DNA of 64,000 nucleotides from Conoideocrella luteorostrata (taxonomy: Eukaryota; Ascomycota; Sordariomycetes; Hypocreales; Clavicipitaceae): NCBI GenBank assembly GCA_032433595.1, contig JASWJB010000003.1, positions 327,296 through 391,295 on the forward strand, in the 5' to 3' direction. The translations under genes were made by a program, and so were the position numbers. Below, one piece after another: positions 35,291 through 46,906 of this stretch (positions are counted from its first letter, which is position 1; each line of letters opens with the position of its first letter). A model generated the notes under the pieces. That model worked only from the letters and a program-made list of their open reading frames with translations, searched no databases and was not told the origin of the DNA.

Positions 35291-35599
35291 GACCATATCC
35301 ACAACGCATCTAGCCGACTAATCCACCCTCATGACCAATAAGGGTACATCCACGATGCCCACCACACCATCTACACGACCAATGTCCGCCTCATGCCCAC
35401 ACACTGAAACAGAGCTAAGACTATCCCACTTCGAGTCGAGCATCAAGATACGCTTAGCCGGTGTTCTGGAGGCGTCTGGAGGCGCTTTTTTAATGAGGCT
35501 AGCTTGCGAGCGTCCGTGTGGTGAACTGACTGGACCGTGGACTGGACAAGTTGGCGAGTGTGGTAGTTGGCTCATTGCAGGCGTAGGTTGTCCTAAGCT

Positions 35600-37192
35600 T
35601 AGGGATATTGCATTTTTTGTTTTTTGTTTTTAAATAGAATTTGACTCGCTGATCGTTGACGTAGTGAAACTAGAAAACAAAATCTCATGATTTTATTCTA
35701 GCTATCAGCTCGATAACAGATAGCTTAAATTGATCTCCTTTTGATTTATAGTATTAGCCTAACCATACTTATAGAAGGCCTTCTAGACTTAAATAAGCTT
35801 CATCCCAAGGAAATTACTCTTCTAGAGCACAAAAATCCGAGCACGTTATTCCGTGCATATCAATGGTTTAAATCGGCCCCCGCCAAAGATGTTCGAACGC
35901 ATGGCTGGATATGCCGAATGTCTGTCGGTCTAATGACGGAAGAGACGAGCCTGACGATCTCTAACGACATCGCGTCCCATTACTGACCACACCCGCGCCG
36001 TCAAATTTGGTAGTCCGTCGCGTGCTAGTTAAAGGCCACCATGGGCGAGCTAAAAAAAGAGATGGCTATTAACTATGGGCTTCCTCGCAATAGCCCAGAG
36101 ACCGACATACCTTGTGCTGCTTGATTTAGATAGCGTTATCCGTGCCCATATCTTACAGGACAAACCCTGCCACAAAAGGAGCGAAATAGTCTGGTATATT
36201 ATTATTATCTGCCACGCTAATAACTCTAGCAGGGAAAGAAGCTGAGCTAGTAATTGCAGACTGATAGAAAATGTAGGTCTGTTCGTATTAATACTGTAAA
36301 CTCTTTGCTACGGGGTAGCGATAGGCATAAGTAGGGAGGAGAGGATCGAATCTTTAGAAGGTCAGAGATTAGGACTATTAACAATAGAGTGCTACCTTGC
36401 TGCTACGAAGTGACGAATATATTAGGAGTCTTGTTCATCACTCTGCTATATTAGGACCCAGCCGTGACAACTAGGCTAGTCCGAAGTTGTTATCAGAGGA
36501 ATGTTTGCTTTGCACCCTTTTGCGTTGAGTATTGTAATTCCTATTAATATCACTTGTTATTATTGCGTCATAAGCATTTATAGCAATTTGCAACAGTGGC
36601 TACCAGCAGGGCTAGAAGGATTAAATTAAATAGACGGAATGAATGAAGAGACTAAACAGTGATGAATTGTGATGATGAATTTGCTCTTCTGAGGAGCTCT
36701 GCAACCCTCCTATATATAATCCCTCAACAGCCTGAACATTCCTTGAATTTCGTGGCCTTAGGCCTACATTCCTTGGTATCATGCCACCTGCTTCCACTAT
36801 CATGCGGTCCTAGCTGATCGAGGCCTCGGGAAATTTGAAAAGAGCCACTCTAATCTCAAAAGTTGTTATTATTATAGTAATCCAAGCGCTGGCTATTCTA
36901 AATTTAGTGCGGTCTAGTACCTCGTCTGTTAGCTTACACGGGAAACAAATTCATAAAAGCCCGTATTCGTGAGTCTAAAACAAACCAGTAGCTTAGAGAA
37001 ATCAAAACGTCCATAGACCGAACTACAAGCTAAGCAATCCTAGAGATGATAGCCAGGCTCGGTGAGGAGGGGAAAATTGTGAGAAGGGAGTTAGCAGTTT
37101 ATTTAGGGAATAAGCATGTCGTAGCATTTGAAAGAAAGTAGAAGTTAAATTAAGCAGGAATAGCCTAGTCTCTATTCTGGAATTATTGAGTT
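35600..37192. other. AT-rich degenerate sequence, probable transposon debris
   Basis: No intact gene. The composition shifts to AT-rich with many TA steps and CTAG tetramers, stop codons in all frames, and a segment at 36550-36810 whose layout (TATATATAA, then a sequence ending in CTATCA) hints at an old long terminal repeat. This is a weak, compositional call. Confidence 0.4.
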
Positions 37193-39154
37193 TTAGGCAC
37201 AAAGGCCGAGCTCCTTGACAATAATGTCAGCTGCCTTCTCACCCACCAAGAAGGCCGTTGCGTTAGTATGAGCAGCGACGTTCTTCGGGCAAATACTAAG
37301 ATCAGCAATCTTGAGCCCCTTGACACCGTAGACACTGAGGCTCTCGTTAACAACGCCCTTTTTGTCTTGAGGCCCCATCTTGCAGGTACCGAGTGAGTGC
37401 CATGGAGTAGAGACACGTTCCTTGATGAACTGATCGATGGCAGCGTCATCCTCCTCCGTGTAGTCGATATCGTTGATGGCGACCTGCGGAGCCGACGTGT
37501 TGTATTGGCCGACCCTAGCTTTAGATTCGGCGGGGAATGCTGGGTGCTTGCTCTCGACCTCGCCTCGGAAGATGTTCATACGTCGAGCAATCTCGCGCTG
37601 CTTCTTGTAGGCCCACCGGCAGGCAAGAAGGTCGGCACCGTCTTTGTCTGAGAGCAAACCAGGGTCAAAGTCCAGAGGGTCGTCTACGTCAGGCCCAGTG
37701 ATGTGCATGTGGCCCCTAGAGTACGGGTAGGCCGTGAAGGCGGACATGGAGAAGAACTGACCCGCCTCCCCGGTAGGTTCAGCACCACTACACAGATTCA
37801 TGTCAGCATGATATAGTATTAAAGACTCAACGATCAAGATTATCCTTGCCCCATAATTAATGCTAGCAAAGCGATTGGTCGATCTGTTTGGTCTTTGAAA
37901 TCTCGGTCCCAGTTCTCCTTGAACTTAGGGCCGAGGTCGGCGATATCTTTATCGATGGGACGAAGCTTGCCGGTACCATCGAGGCAGTTCCATCCAATTA
38001 GCTTATCGTTTCTTTCCATCATAGCCGGAATATCAAAGGTGCTGGTTATGATACCGTCAAGGGTTTCATCAGCAGCCAGGTCAGACCTGTACATATAAGT
38101 CATCGTGTGATGATCCTCGTATCCATCGCCTACACCTGGCAGATCCACCAGGACAGGGACGTTGGCGCGCTGCAGAGCCGCCTTGGCGCCAATGCCAGAT
38201 CTCTCTAGCACTGGAGGCGTACCGCAAGCTCCACAGGAGACAACCACTTGCTTAGTAGCTTTGACGGTGCGAGTAGAGTCTCCTACTGCAAATGTCACAC
38301 CCGAGGCTCTGTCGCCGTCGAGAGTGACACGCACTACTTTGCTATCGACAAGGACATGAAGATTGGGATGATTTCCATCTTGTAGCCTTGGATGAAGGTA
38401 CCTGTGGCCTGCATCCTGGCGCTTACCATCCGGTGAGATGTATCGCTTTGCTCGCTGGACCGCGTTCACAGAATCCAGATCAGAAACATCTACAACCTCT
38501 TTGAAACCCAGCTTCTCTGAGGCTTTAACGAATGTGTCAAGGGCTCTCGTGACAGCAAAGGTGCCCTCGGAGACGTGGATGGGACCATTTGTTCCATGCA
38601 AGCCATTGGAGTTGTCACCATGATACGTTTCAAGCTGGGCTCGGGTTTCAGCAACAAGCACCGATAAAATCAAGAGAAGGGTCTAGATTCATACCTTTTT
38701 CATATACGGCAACAGTTCCTGGGTCGACCAGCCGGGCGTTTCCCATGAGTCAAAATCAGAGCGCTGGCCTCGACTGTACATCAGCATGTTCACGGATGAG
38801 CCGCCTCCCAGGACACGTGCCGTCTGTACAACAGCATGCCTGTCTCCCAGGAAAGGAGATTTCGGGCCCACGTGGAAGGACACGGTCTTACTCCCAGGAG
38901 CAAGGTGGGAGAAGAAGAGAAATGGCGTCTCAATGGTTGGATCCTTGTAGTTGTTTGATCCCGCCTCAATTACCAAAATGGACAGGTTTGGATCAGCATC
39001 AGAAAGCCTTGAAGCAACGACGCACGCTGCCGTTCCACCTATAAAGTTGTGAGACATTTTTGATTGAACAACGACGATGACTTGTACTCTCACCTCCAGC
39101 GATGATGACATCGACGGAGTCGATTTCGGCGGGAAGTTCAGTGTAAAGAGGCAT
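37193..39154 (-). CDS. GMC-family FAD oxidoreductase (alcohol oxidase/choline dehydrogenase type)
   Basis: Deduced exons on minus are 39154-39094, 39038-38695, 38634-37850 and 37787-37193, coding for about 594 residues. The FAD-binding start is split by intron 1 (D-V-I-I-A-G-G-G-T-A-A). It is followed by L-V-I-E-A-G-S-N, the GMC signature around R-V-L-G-G-G-S-S-V-N-M, the second signature near V-V-V-S-C-G-A-C-G-T-P, S-R-G-H-M-H-I in the substrate domain, and the catalytic end W-H-S-L-G-T-C-K-M-G (His) and H-T-N-A-T-A (Asn). The third intron (37849-37788) has a GC donor (GG|GCAAGG) and a TGTAG acceptor; no GT is available. The enzyme oxidises an alcohol to an aldehyde with FAD, and the sequence resembles methanol/alcohol oxidase-like members. 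A TATATAAA box on minus near 39222 precedes it. It appears intact. Confidence 0.9.
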
Positions 39155-39620
39155 GATGGGCAGGTTGGAGATGGTATGTTGGGGTTTGATGGGCTCTTGG
39201 GTGTTAAAAGGAAGAGTTTATATATGCAGTGAACAGAGATATGAGACGACGGACGGCCCGGCATCGATCAAGGTTCGCACCCTCCGATGAATAGACGTGC
39301 GGAGAAGTGGTTGGTTTGACGCTGTTATACAGTGTGATGGGCCACATCCTTTTGTTGGCCCCCGCATATAACGGCCCAACACGAACTTCGCGTTCTTGGG
39401 TAGCAGCTTACGAATTTACGAATGCAGTACAATACCTACTTAGCGGGGTCCGTTGGTCACAGTCACACAGAAGGACTACGCCGCTTCACACTCCGGGTAA
39501 AAGTAGAAAGGCGCCGGTGAAAGTGGAGCTCAGTTGAATGTATATAAATAGAACCCCTCAGACAAAGAGAGGGGCGCTGATGGCCTTCTATAGATTCACA
39601 CAGAGTCGTTTTTCTCCAAG
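39155..39620. promoter_or_regulatory. Bidirectional promoter region
   Basis: A 466-bp gap separates the divergent GMC gene and the FSH1-like pseudogene. TATA-like boxes face each way: TATATAAAC on minus near 39222, about 70 nt before the GMC start, and GTATATAAATAG on plus at 39540-39551, about 70 nt before ATG 39621. Shared control of the pair is inferred. Confidence 0.55.
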
Positions 39621-40432
39621 ATGAAGTTCCTCTGCCTCCACGGGAATGGCTCAAACAGCATTGTAAGTCACAGTGCCCCCTCTATTGTTACATTGATCAT
39701 GACACTAATATTCCCGTGAAGGTTATGCAGCAGCAGATGGGTGTTTCCCCTCTCAAGGTAACAGAATGACCTTTTTGGCACTAAGCTCTTACTTTCGTCA
39801 CAGCGGAATTGAGGTACGAACTCGAAGGTGACCATGAATATGAGTTCGCGGAGGGCGTGTTGGCCGGCCCAACGGCAAACGGTAGGTATTGCACTACTCA
39901 CTGCTGCTGTTACAAGCCGATCAGGCCATAGCTAGCTAAAAAAAACTCGGTCGACACCAGACGTCGCGTCCCTGGCCACCCCTGATCAGTCTTTCTATTA
40001 CTACTGGGATCCAGACAGCTTCGAACACCTGCCGCAATCAGTCGCTCACTTGGACACGCACGTTCAAACGGAGGGCCCTTCGACGTAATTGTGACCTTTT
40101 CGGCTGGCGCTTTGCCAACCGCAACGTACCTCCTTAGAAAAAGGATGGTCCACTGCCCTTCCAGTGCGCCATATTCATTTGCACGGCTGGCCGATGGCAT
40201 CAGGCAGTCAAGGTGGCCGGCCTGGACCTGGAGCGGCAGGGATATGAGACCAACATCAACCTACGCACTATACACATCTGGGGAGCACAGGACCACGGGA
40301 GGCCAAGGCCTGGTATGGATATGCGACCCAACGCGATGCAGCAGCGTTGTCCACCCCGGAGGCTACGCATTCCGGAAGGCAGCATATCTTATACAGTTTG
40401 TGCATGCTTTTCGAAGAGCCATCGCTCCATAA
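39621..40432 (+). pseudogene. FSH1-type serine hydrolase, disrupted
   Basis: Exons 39621-39662, 39722-39740, 39804-39881 and from 39961 read MKFLCLHGNGSNS, then L-R-Y-E-L-E-G-D-H-E-Y-E-F-A-E-G and Y-Y-Y-W-D-P-D-S-F-E-H, typical of FSH1/LovG-like serine hydrolases. The frame then breaks three times inside the last exon: one base short near 40071-40080 (before F-D-V-I-V), one base short in the A5 run near 40137-40144, and one base extra near 40291-40310. Beyond each break the expected family text resumes: the nucleophile elbow T-F-S-A-G, then F-Q-C-A-I-F-I-C and I-H-I-W-G-A, and finally S-S-V-V-H-P-G-G-Y to the stop at 40430. A full protein cannot be made. Such enzymes release or trim polyketide chains or act as general esterases. 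Confidence 0.8.
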
Positions 40433-40865
40433 GCAAAGATGCTCGTCAGCGGCTGACTGCTTTGTACCGGACTGTACCGTACCTCGGGTGGGGAGTATTT
40501 GTGATATTAGGGGGCTTGCGAGTGATGGACGTCCCATGGGTATGGAAATTATGGCGCAGAGCGGCAAGGAGGGTCTACTGTTACAGTTCATGAGCGCAAT
40601 GGAAGCCCATCTCCCACCGAGAGAGATCCCGAAACGCTTGCTCAAACAGGAACAACTAAATGCTCAGTGCAAGCGCACGACTGGGGGATTCAATGAGGGT
40701 CAGGCCCTTTTCTTCCCCTTTAAGTATTTGTTCAGCACGGCTATAAATGGGGTTCCCACTCCGAGAGAAAGAAGCGCGGATGGTGAATTCATCTATCAAC
40801 TACTATAAATACATATATGATCATCTGAACATGTTACATACTCTTTTCGCGCCGCTCGAACGAGC
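40433..40865. other. Intergenic between convergent genes
   Basis: 3' flanks of the FSH1-like pseudogene and the DUF1772 gene. Open frames here overlap only by chance. Nothing else recognised. Confidence 0.55.
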
Positions 40866-41409
40866 TCAAACATTGCTCCACAAGCCAGTGAAGGCGACGA
40901 CCCCACCAGCGAGTGGAAATAAACTCCTCACCATATTCAGGAGCCCCCATTTTTTGATCAAATCAGAAATTTGCGCCCCATCGAGGGAAGAGGCGCCTGA
41001 GGCGGCTTCCATCAGCGCAGCATTGGTCGACGACATGAATAGGAGGGTGAAGGGAATTATGGAAACGACCAGTCCGGCGGCAACAAGGTATGGCCTGGAC
41101 ACGCTCTGACCTCGAGAGCTGTAAGAAGCGTACGAGTAAGAGAGGGCGGTCGCGACAGCGATCTTTGGCATCAATGCTACGCCGTGGCTGTACAGACCGC
41201 GCCAGATGAGCGCAGGAGAACCCGGGGTTTTCAGAGCGACGGGGATCCCGACGAGACTGATAGATGCGATGGCGCCTGTCGATGAAGCCGGTCAGACATT
41301 GATGGATCTACGATTAGGAGAAGTGCTGTTCCTGCTCACCTGACATCCACGCAGAGCCAAGGAGGCCGGTCGCAATCGCGGCGGTGGAGGAAATCGAATA
41401 CGATGCCAT
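40866..41409 (-). CDS. DUF1772 (anthrone-oxygenase-like) membrane protein
   Basis: Exons 41409-41340 and 41275-40866 on minus (intron 64 nt, GTGAGC...GACAG) encode 159 residues. The layout is that of DUF1772: an N-terminal helix with W-M-S-G-A-I-A-S-I-S, then P-A-L-I-W-R-G-L-Y-S-H-G-V-A-L-M-P, two central hydrophobic helices (L-V-A-A-G-L-V-V-S-I-I-P-F-T; M-S-S-T-N-A-A-L) and a C-terminal W-G-L-L-N-M-V-R-S-L-F-P helix. Some members are anthrone oxygenases in anthraquinone-type polyketide pathways; most are unassigned. The closeness of a GMC oxidoreductase and an FSH1-type hydrolase fits a tailoring role, but no synthase is in the window. Intact. Confidence 0.85.
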
Positions 41410-41738
41410 TTTGAAGAAGTTGGGCCGACTGCGAGCGATCTTTTGGGGGTGGACAAGATTTCTCTTTGTTCGGGAAATGTCAATTTATAAAGAATGAAAG
41501 TATGACGATGACGGGTTGAGCAAAGAATGCGGGCCGAGGACGAGGTGGAGCGCACGAATCAAGTCTTGCGGTGTTTATTGAACGCCAGTTTCGGGTTTCG
41601 GTTGCCCGACTCGCTAGTTTGCCGCTGCTCGACGGACTTCGCTAGTCCGAGCTCATCCGAGTGTGCCATCTCTGTCAGTCCGGTGGGGGCGAGATGACAC
41701 CGCGAGTGCGACGCGTAACGGGTTGCGAATTGCCCATC
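41410..41738. other. Short intergenic region
   Basis: Presumed promoter of the DUF1772 gene and the 3' flank of the chitinase pseudogene. No feature recognised. Confidence 0.5.
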
Positions 41739-44700
41739 TCAAGGCAACCTGCAGTTGTGCCCCCGAAATGCCTGCGGCAGGAATAGGCCAGAGCACTGGA
41801 TTGCACTTCTCCTGAGGTCCGTACGACGGCCATGTGGTGCGTTGGAGCGGCAGAATGCCTCGTTAGCACAGGATCCCTTTTTCATCGCGCCGCAGGGACA
41901 TGAGTCAGGGATAGTATGGTCCCTCCAGGTGATCCATTCTTTTTGGATACCTGTGTTCTCAAGCTGGGCTTTATAGAACCCGGCTTCATCGCGCATCGTG
42001 AAGGAAACCCTACGTGGCCCCGCGTGCAGGCCAAGCTCATACTCCAGCGTGGCCTCGGTACACGGCCCTTTGCCCGAGTTCTTTCGTGTTGACCATTCGC
42101 AGTCCATGTATTGGAGTCCTTTCCCTCGTCTGATAGCCATGAACTCTTCAAGCCTGTCATTAATGGCATCCTTGACCCAATCCGCGAACCAGCCAAACTA
42201 CAGTCAAGTTAGCGCGCGTGTGCTTTGTCACGTTATGCCAGCGAGAAATTTCTCGTTATGCCTTATCGTCGTAGACCTTGGAGACAGTGTGGTACTGTGT
42301 GATCGCAGTCTGCAGCCTCAGAGACATGATCCTTATGGTAGCCATACCGCGACACTGCACCGGCACCCTGCCGATGTTCTTCTCCAGATCCTCAAGAGTC
42401 GTCGGCCAATCTTCCGGAATACACCTGACAGTCTCCGTCTTAACTGACCAGCCGCCATCGACTTGGGGCCCTTCATGCCAGTTGGCGAGATCAATGGCCC
42501 AATCTGTGGTCCCACCTAGGTTGAGGCTACGAATCCATTCTACCCGATCCTTCTTGGTAGCATCTTCCATGTACGCAACCCAGTCTGTCATAGCTTTTCC
42601 AATGGTGCCATCTATTGTCCAATGTTAGTGTTGGCTTGAGGCGTCGCCAAAAGTTACTGCTAAGATGTATACGTTCCCACTCATGGGAAGAGGCACGTAC
42701 TGCAGACAAAATTTAGTGTGGCTTTCTAGCGAGTGGCTGGAGAATGACGGCCTTACCATGTCATGATATCTGAGTGCGAGTCCTGATCATACCACTTTTT
42801 GGCTTTATATCCCTGCTCACCATTGGCGGCGCCGGTCCATACGTTCTGTAGCTCTGCATTCGAGACTGCGAAGCGCACGGATAAAAGTGTCAACCAAATG
42901 TTTTTTCTTTTCTCTGCAAAATAAGGACGGACAGGACATGTGTTTTTGGCAAGGAGTGAAGAGATGTCTTACTATAACCACCTGTTTCCGTGCAATGACC
43001 CCGCTCGGCCTCAGACACGCTGAATGACCCTGTGAATGTGCACGCCAGCCCCGTGCATGCCGGATCAGATATGCGGAAGCTGCGTCCATAACTTGCAATA
43101 CCCACATACAGCTTGGACGGAGGAACACCTGCCTTAGTTATCATGACCAAGGCATTGTAAGTTTCAGTTCGGTTGACATGAGAGCGTAGACAATTGCCGT
43201 TGGCACACCCTGGGCTTGCCCATTTATTTCCGTAATCTGGCTATAACCGTTAGTCCCGGACGAAGTAGGTCTCCTCCATAGCTTTAGCAGAGCCAGATGT
43301 CCCCAAAGTAATACTTACCCCATTGTCCGTGCAGGTCATACGTCATGTAAACAAAGTAATTGACCTCCTATGCCATTTTTTCCACTGGGAAAGGCTTAAG
43401 GTACCAAAATGATGATGGCATGGCAATAGACAACGACTTTTTCCCCCAGCCTAGCAGCTCTCGTACGACAACCAAGAACTTGTAGTAGTTGAAAGCCTCG
43501 TCCGCGGAGCCAGCTGGAGTGCCTGGTATGTCTGTGGCGCCAGGGTATTCCCTGTGCGTTATCAGTAGTCCGGATTTAGTACAAAGAAGACCTCATAACA
43601 TTTGACGAGATGCCATTTGAGTTCGACTTACCAATCAAAGTCGACACCGTCGAGGTCATGTCTATCAAGGAATTGAACCACTTTCTTTGCAAATGTCATT
43701 CTGTTTCTCGGCTAAACCGCATCTCTATACCGTTGGAACGTAGCCGGCTCCGTGGATTCTGCCCAGCCCCCGAATGAAAGGACTTTACGAAATGTCGAGT
43801 CCAGTTTGACAAACTTGCTGAATTGATCTTGAGACTCTGGTGCAATCCTGACCTCAAAGTCCTCAGTAATCCCAGCGAATGCAAAGTGCACATGGGTAAA
43901 CGCATCGTCGCCCTTGTTCGGGATTTCCGCGGCATCCATTCGCAGGCAGCTACGACTCGGATTATAGCCTTGGAAGTAACCCACGCGAGCAAATCCACCT
44001 GCAGTCATTTCGTTGCCAACCATGTCCATTCCGCAGTTGGATATGCACCCGTTCGTCCCATGCTTGAAGGCGCCAGGCGCACCAGTATCTGCAGGGGACT
44101 CGATACAAAACTCCTATAATCGCATGTCAAGGTCAGCGAGGCATACGGGTGTTGTTGTCGGGGATAGACTACTGAAGCCCTGTGGTCGCTTGTTCCAACA
44201 TACCTCGATGGTACCGCAGTAGCCCCATCCCGAACAGCAAGCTTTCAGCGGGCATGGGTTTAGTTTTGTGAGATAGTTTCCGGTGAAGCTTCCTGTTGGC
44301 TTCTGCGTACCAGGTTTCTGTGGCCCGCATGTAACTCCTTCAACTTCAGCCGGCATGGGAGTATTACCTTCGCTCAGACAGATGATCTGGCCGGCCTGCA
44401 AATGGTTACATCCGGCCCAGCCCCATGTCTCTTTATTGAAGCCTTCTATGTCCTTCTGCTTTATCCCAAAATTATCTGCAATTGACCAACAGCCGTCACC
44501 AGAATTAACTCGGTGGCTCTTGCGCGTCCCGTCAGATTCCGCTTTTGGGCGCATGTCCGGTAGATCGCCCTGAGAACAGCATACCCATTGTCTTGGCATC
44601 AAAGTTGAGCAAAGGTCTATTTTCGAATTATGCTTGACGAAGTCATTGCCTCGGATGTCGCACCTGGATGCCAATGATGCACAGCTATCACCAGCTTGGA

Positions 44701-45437
44701 CTTGAATGGCACGGCAGTCACTTCGAGTTACTAGAGCTGAGACTGGATGAGACGGCTGAGCAGACCCTTGATTCTTGTCAGTAGAAAGTAAGTTTGCTGT
44801 GGAATTCATGTTGTCCTTTACAGTGGATGTAAGAATGGTCAGCATAGTATTATTGCTCAGTACTTGGGCACCGAGGCGATCAAGACAGCCGCCGTTGGCC
44901 CAAAGTCTAACAGCATCAGCCACATTCGCGAAGCGGTCGGCGCTTTCAGCGACAAAGACGCCTCCCGTGTACGAGTGTGCGCCTTCGGCGTTACATGTCT
45001 GAATTGACTGCATACCATTGTTTAGTTCGTAAGCTAACGGACGGACATATATTAGCGCATGGGCCCTTGTGAGAGATTGCAGGGGAGATGTAAAATAGCA
45101 TGGACAAGTTTTGATCAAAACCTCGTGCCGGGCGCATGGGTACTCAGTACAGCGCTCGGGGTGCAAATAGAATCACATATTCAGGGGAGCCTTTGCGGCA
45201 CATACTGTTTGCAGAAGATTCTGTCAGCGTGACTTTCCTAGTATTAGAGAAACGCCCCGGAGAGGGCGACATACCCATAATGAAGCAGGATCTGGCCAAA
45301 GCTGTCCATCTATTCCTGCCGATTGCCACTGGTGCGAATTGCTCCCTTACACCTATGTAAAGGCACATAACGCGACAGATGACCAGCCAGTAATCATCCC
45401 TCGTAGAGACGCCGCACAGGCTCTCTGATGATATCAC
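41739..45437 (-). pseudogene. LysM/hevein/GH18 chitinase (class C type), disrupted
   Basis: Read on minus. The N-terminal part (about 45166-44205) carries two LysM-like segments (Q-A-G-D-S-C-A-S-L-A ... and N-S-G-D-G-C-W-S-I-A-D-N-F-G) and a hevein-type chitin-binding piece (K-A-C-C-S-G-W-G-Y-C-G). Then come GH18 exons 44112-43632, 43551-43319, 43236-42973 and from 42865, with F-T-H-V-H-F-A-F-A, L-S-F-G-G-W-A and the catalytic D-G-V-D-F-D-W-E. A C-terminal region to 41739 follows. Two TAG codons break the GH18 frame at 43714-43712 and 43370-43368, each where relatives have Lys. The junction after 42757 cannot be spliced in frame with the GT-AG pairs I tried, and the 5' exons (45166-45437) are unclear. 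The intact ancestor would be a secreted chitinase of the class linked to hyphal or fungal-wall attack. Confidence 0.8.
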
Positions 45438-46906
45438 CCACTGCTTGCGGCATCTTAAGGTGATGCCATCTGCCCCTGGCGAGGTTTTAGGGCATGCGTG
45501 ATAAAGAGGGCTTTATCCACCATAGAGTAGTAGATAAGCCGGAACGATGTTGTGCGGGGGGGGATTTTTCTGGAGACAGTTCAGCAATAGCTAGCGGGTC
45601 TTAATAGACGTGAAAAGAAGACTACTGGGCAGAGTGGGTTTCTGGGTGCTGGGATAGCACGATGGCATGCGGGGGACAGTTTAACTGAGCCATCAAGGTG
45701 GCATTAGCTCCGCAAGAGATAATGCCTCAGCGACCAAAAACACGATAAAATTAAACAAAAAAATGCATTAACTACTATATGGCTTAGCTAGCTATTTATT
45801 TAATAAATTTTATTAATGAAAAGCTTTAATTGCATCCGTGGTGGGCGTTCCAATTGAAAGGAATGTGGACGAAATGGCTCAGTTAAACAGTCCCCCGCAT
45901 GAGATGGGCAGGTGAATAAGCGTATCTTAGTTCCAGCCACAACTCCCCCTGGGAAAGCAACAAGGATTTCATGGAAGATTGTGATTGGCGCAGATGTCGA
46001 AAAGGGGCCCGTTTCTGCACGCTGGTTGAGTAGCACTCAAGATGCATTACGCCGATATAACGCCGACAAAAGGACCATAAGCAGATTGGCAGATGATTGA
46101 ACTCCATCCAAGAGAGCCAGTCAATACTTGAAATGCCACCTTCTTTTGATGGCAGCAGCCTACCGACGGCAGAAGCTATTCCACCCTTGGACCAACTGGA
46201 GCTTGGCATTTCAATCCGCCCCATCCACAGGCCGCCCCAGGCATTGATCCGAAGCGACGTTGAACAAGGTTTGGCACAATGATCCGAACAAAGTCCGGCC
46301 CTAGCTTCCCGTTTTTCTAAAGTGGGAAGTTAAGTAGACGTAAAATGAGTACCGGGACTGGGAGCTATCCCTGTCAAGTGATGGCACAGCGAGAGTGCAG
46401 AACTGCACCATGCACCATAGTACGAGCGACGAACTAGGCCTGGCTGAACAAGTCCAACAAGCTTTTGAAGACGGGACAGCCTAGCACTTATTTTGTCTAT
46501 ACTATAACTTTGATCGTATGATACCATATACACTACGCCGCAGATATAACCTTCGGCTAATCAAAAGATCTGTAGTACCGAGATAGACCATCTTCCCACA
46601 CCAAGCTGCTGAGAAGTGAGCCCAGAAATGCGCCGGTTCGTAGAACCAACTTGCTCACGGTGCGGTACAGCCAATATCGTATGATATATTTCTCTGCCCC
46701 ACGGCTATCTCAACTATCTGCTCTTTTAAGCCGTTGAAGTTCACGGCGTAGATTGGTTTTTTTTAAATGAAACTGCTTCCAGACCGGGCTTATAAATACG
46801 GCGTTAGGTCTCAGTCGATTCGATTCAATCACCAAGCTGCTACAACTTTGCAACCTCACATCTTATCATTTAACGCTTAAAACTACCTTCCGAGCCAACC
46901 TAAAAC
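45438..46906. other. Intergenic containing a MITE-like element and a promoter
   Basis: No protein gene recognised. Besides the element at 45666-45901, the end of this stretch is the promoter of the next gene, with CTTATAAATACGG at about 46789-46801 and a CAATCACC leader. Confidence 0.55.
45666..45901. mobile_element. MITE-like element with ~27-bp terminal inverted repeats
   Basis: The left end 45666-45692 begins CATGCGGGGGACAG and continues TTTAACTGAGCCAT. The right end 45875-45901 is its reverse complement with one mismatch (GACAG versus GACTG). The total length is 236 bp, the interior is AT-rich with no reading frame, and GATGG occurs at both flanks (45661-45665 and 45903-45907), one base off a perfect target duplication. 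This fits a small non-autonomous DNA transposon. Confidence 0.65.
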
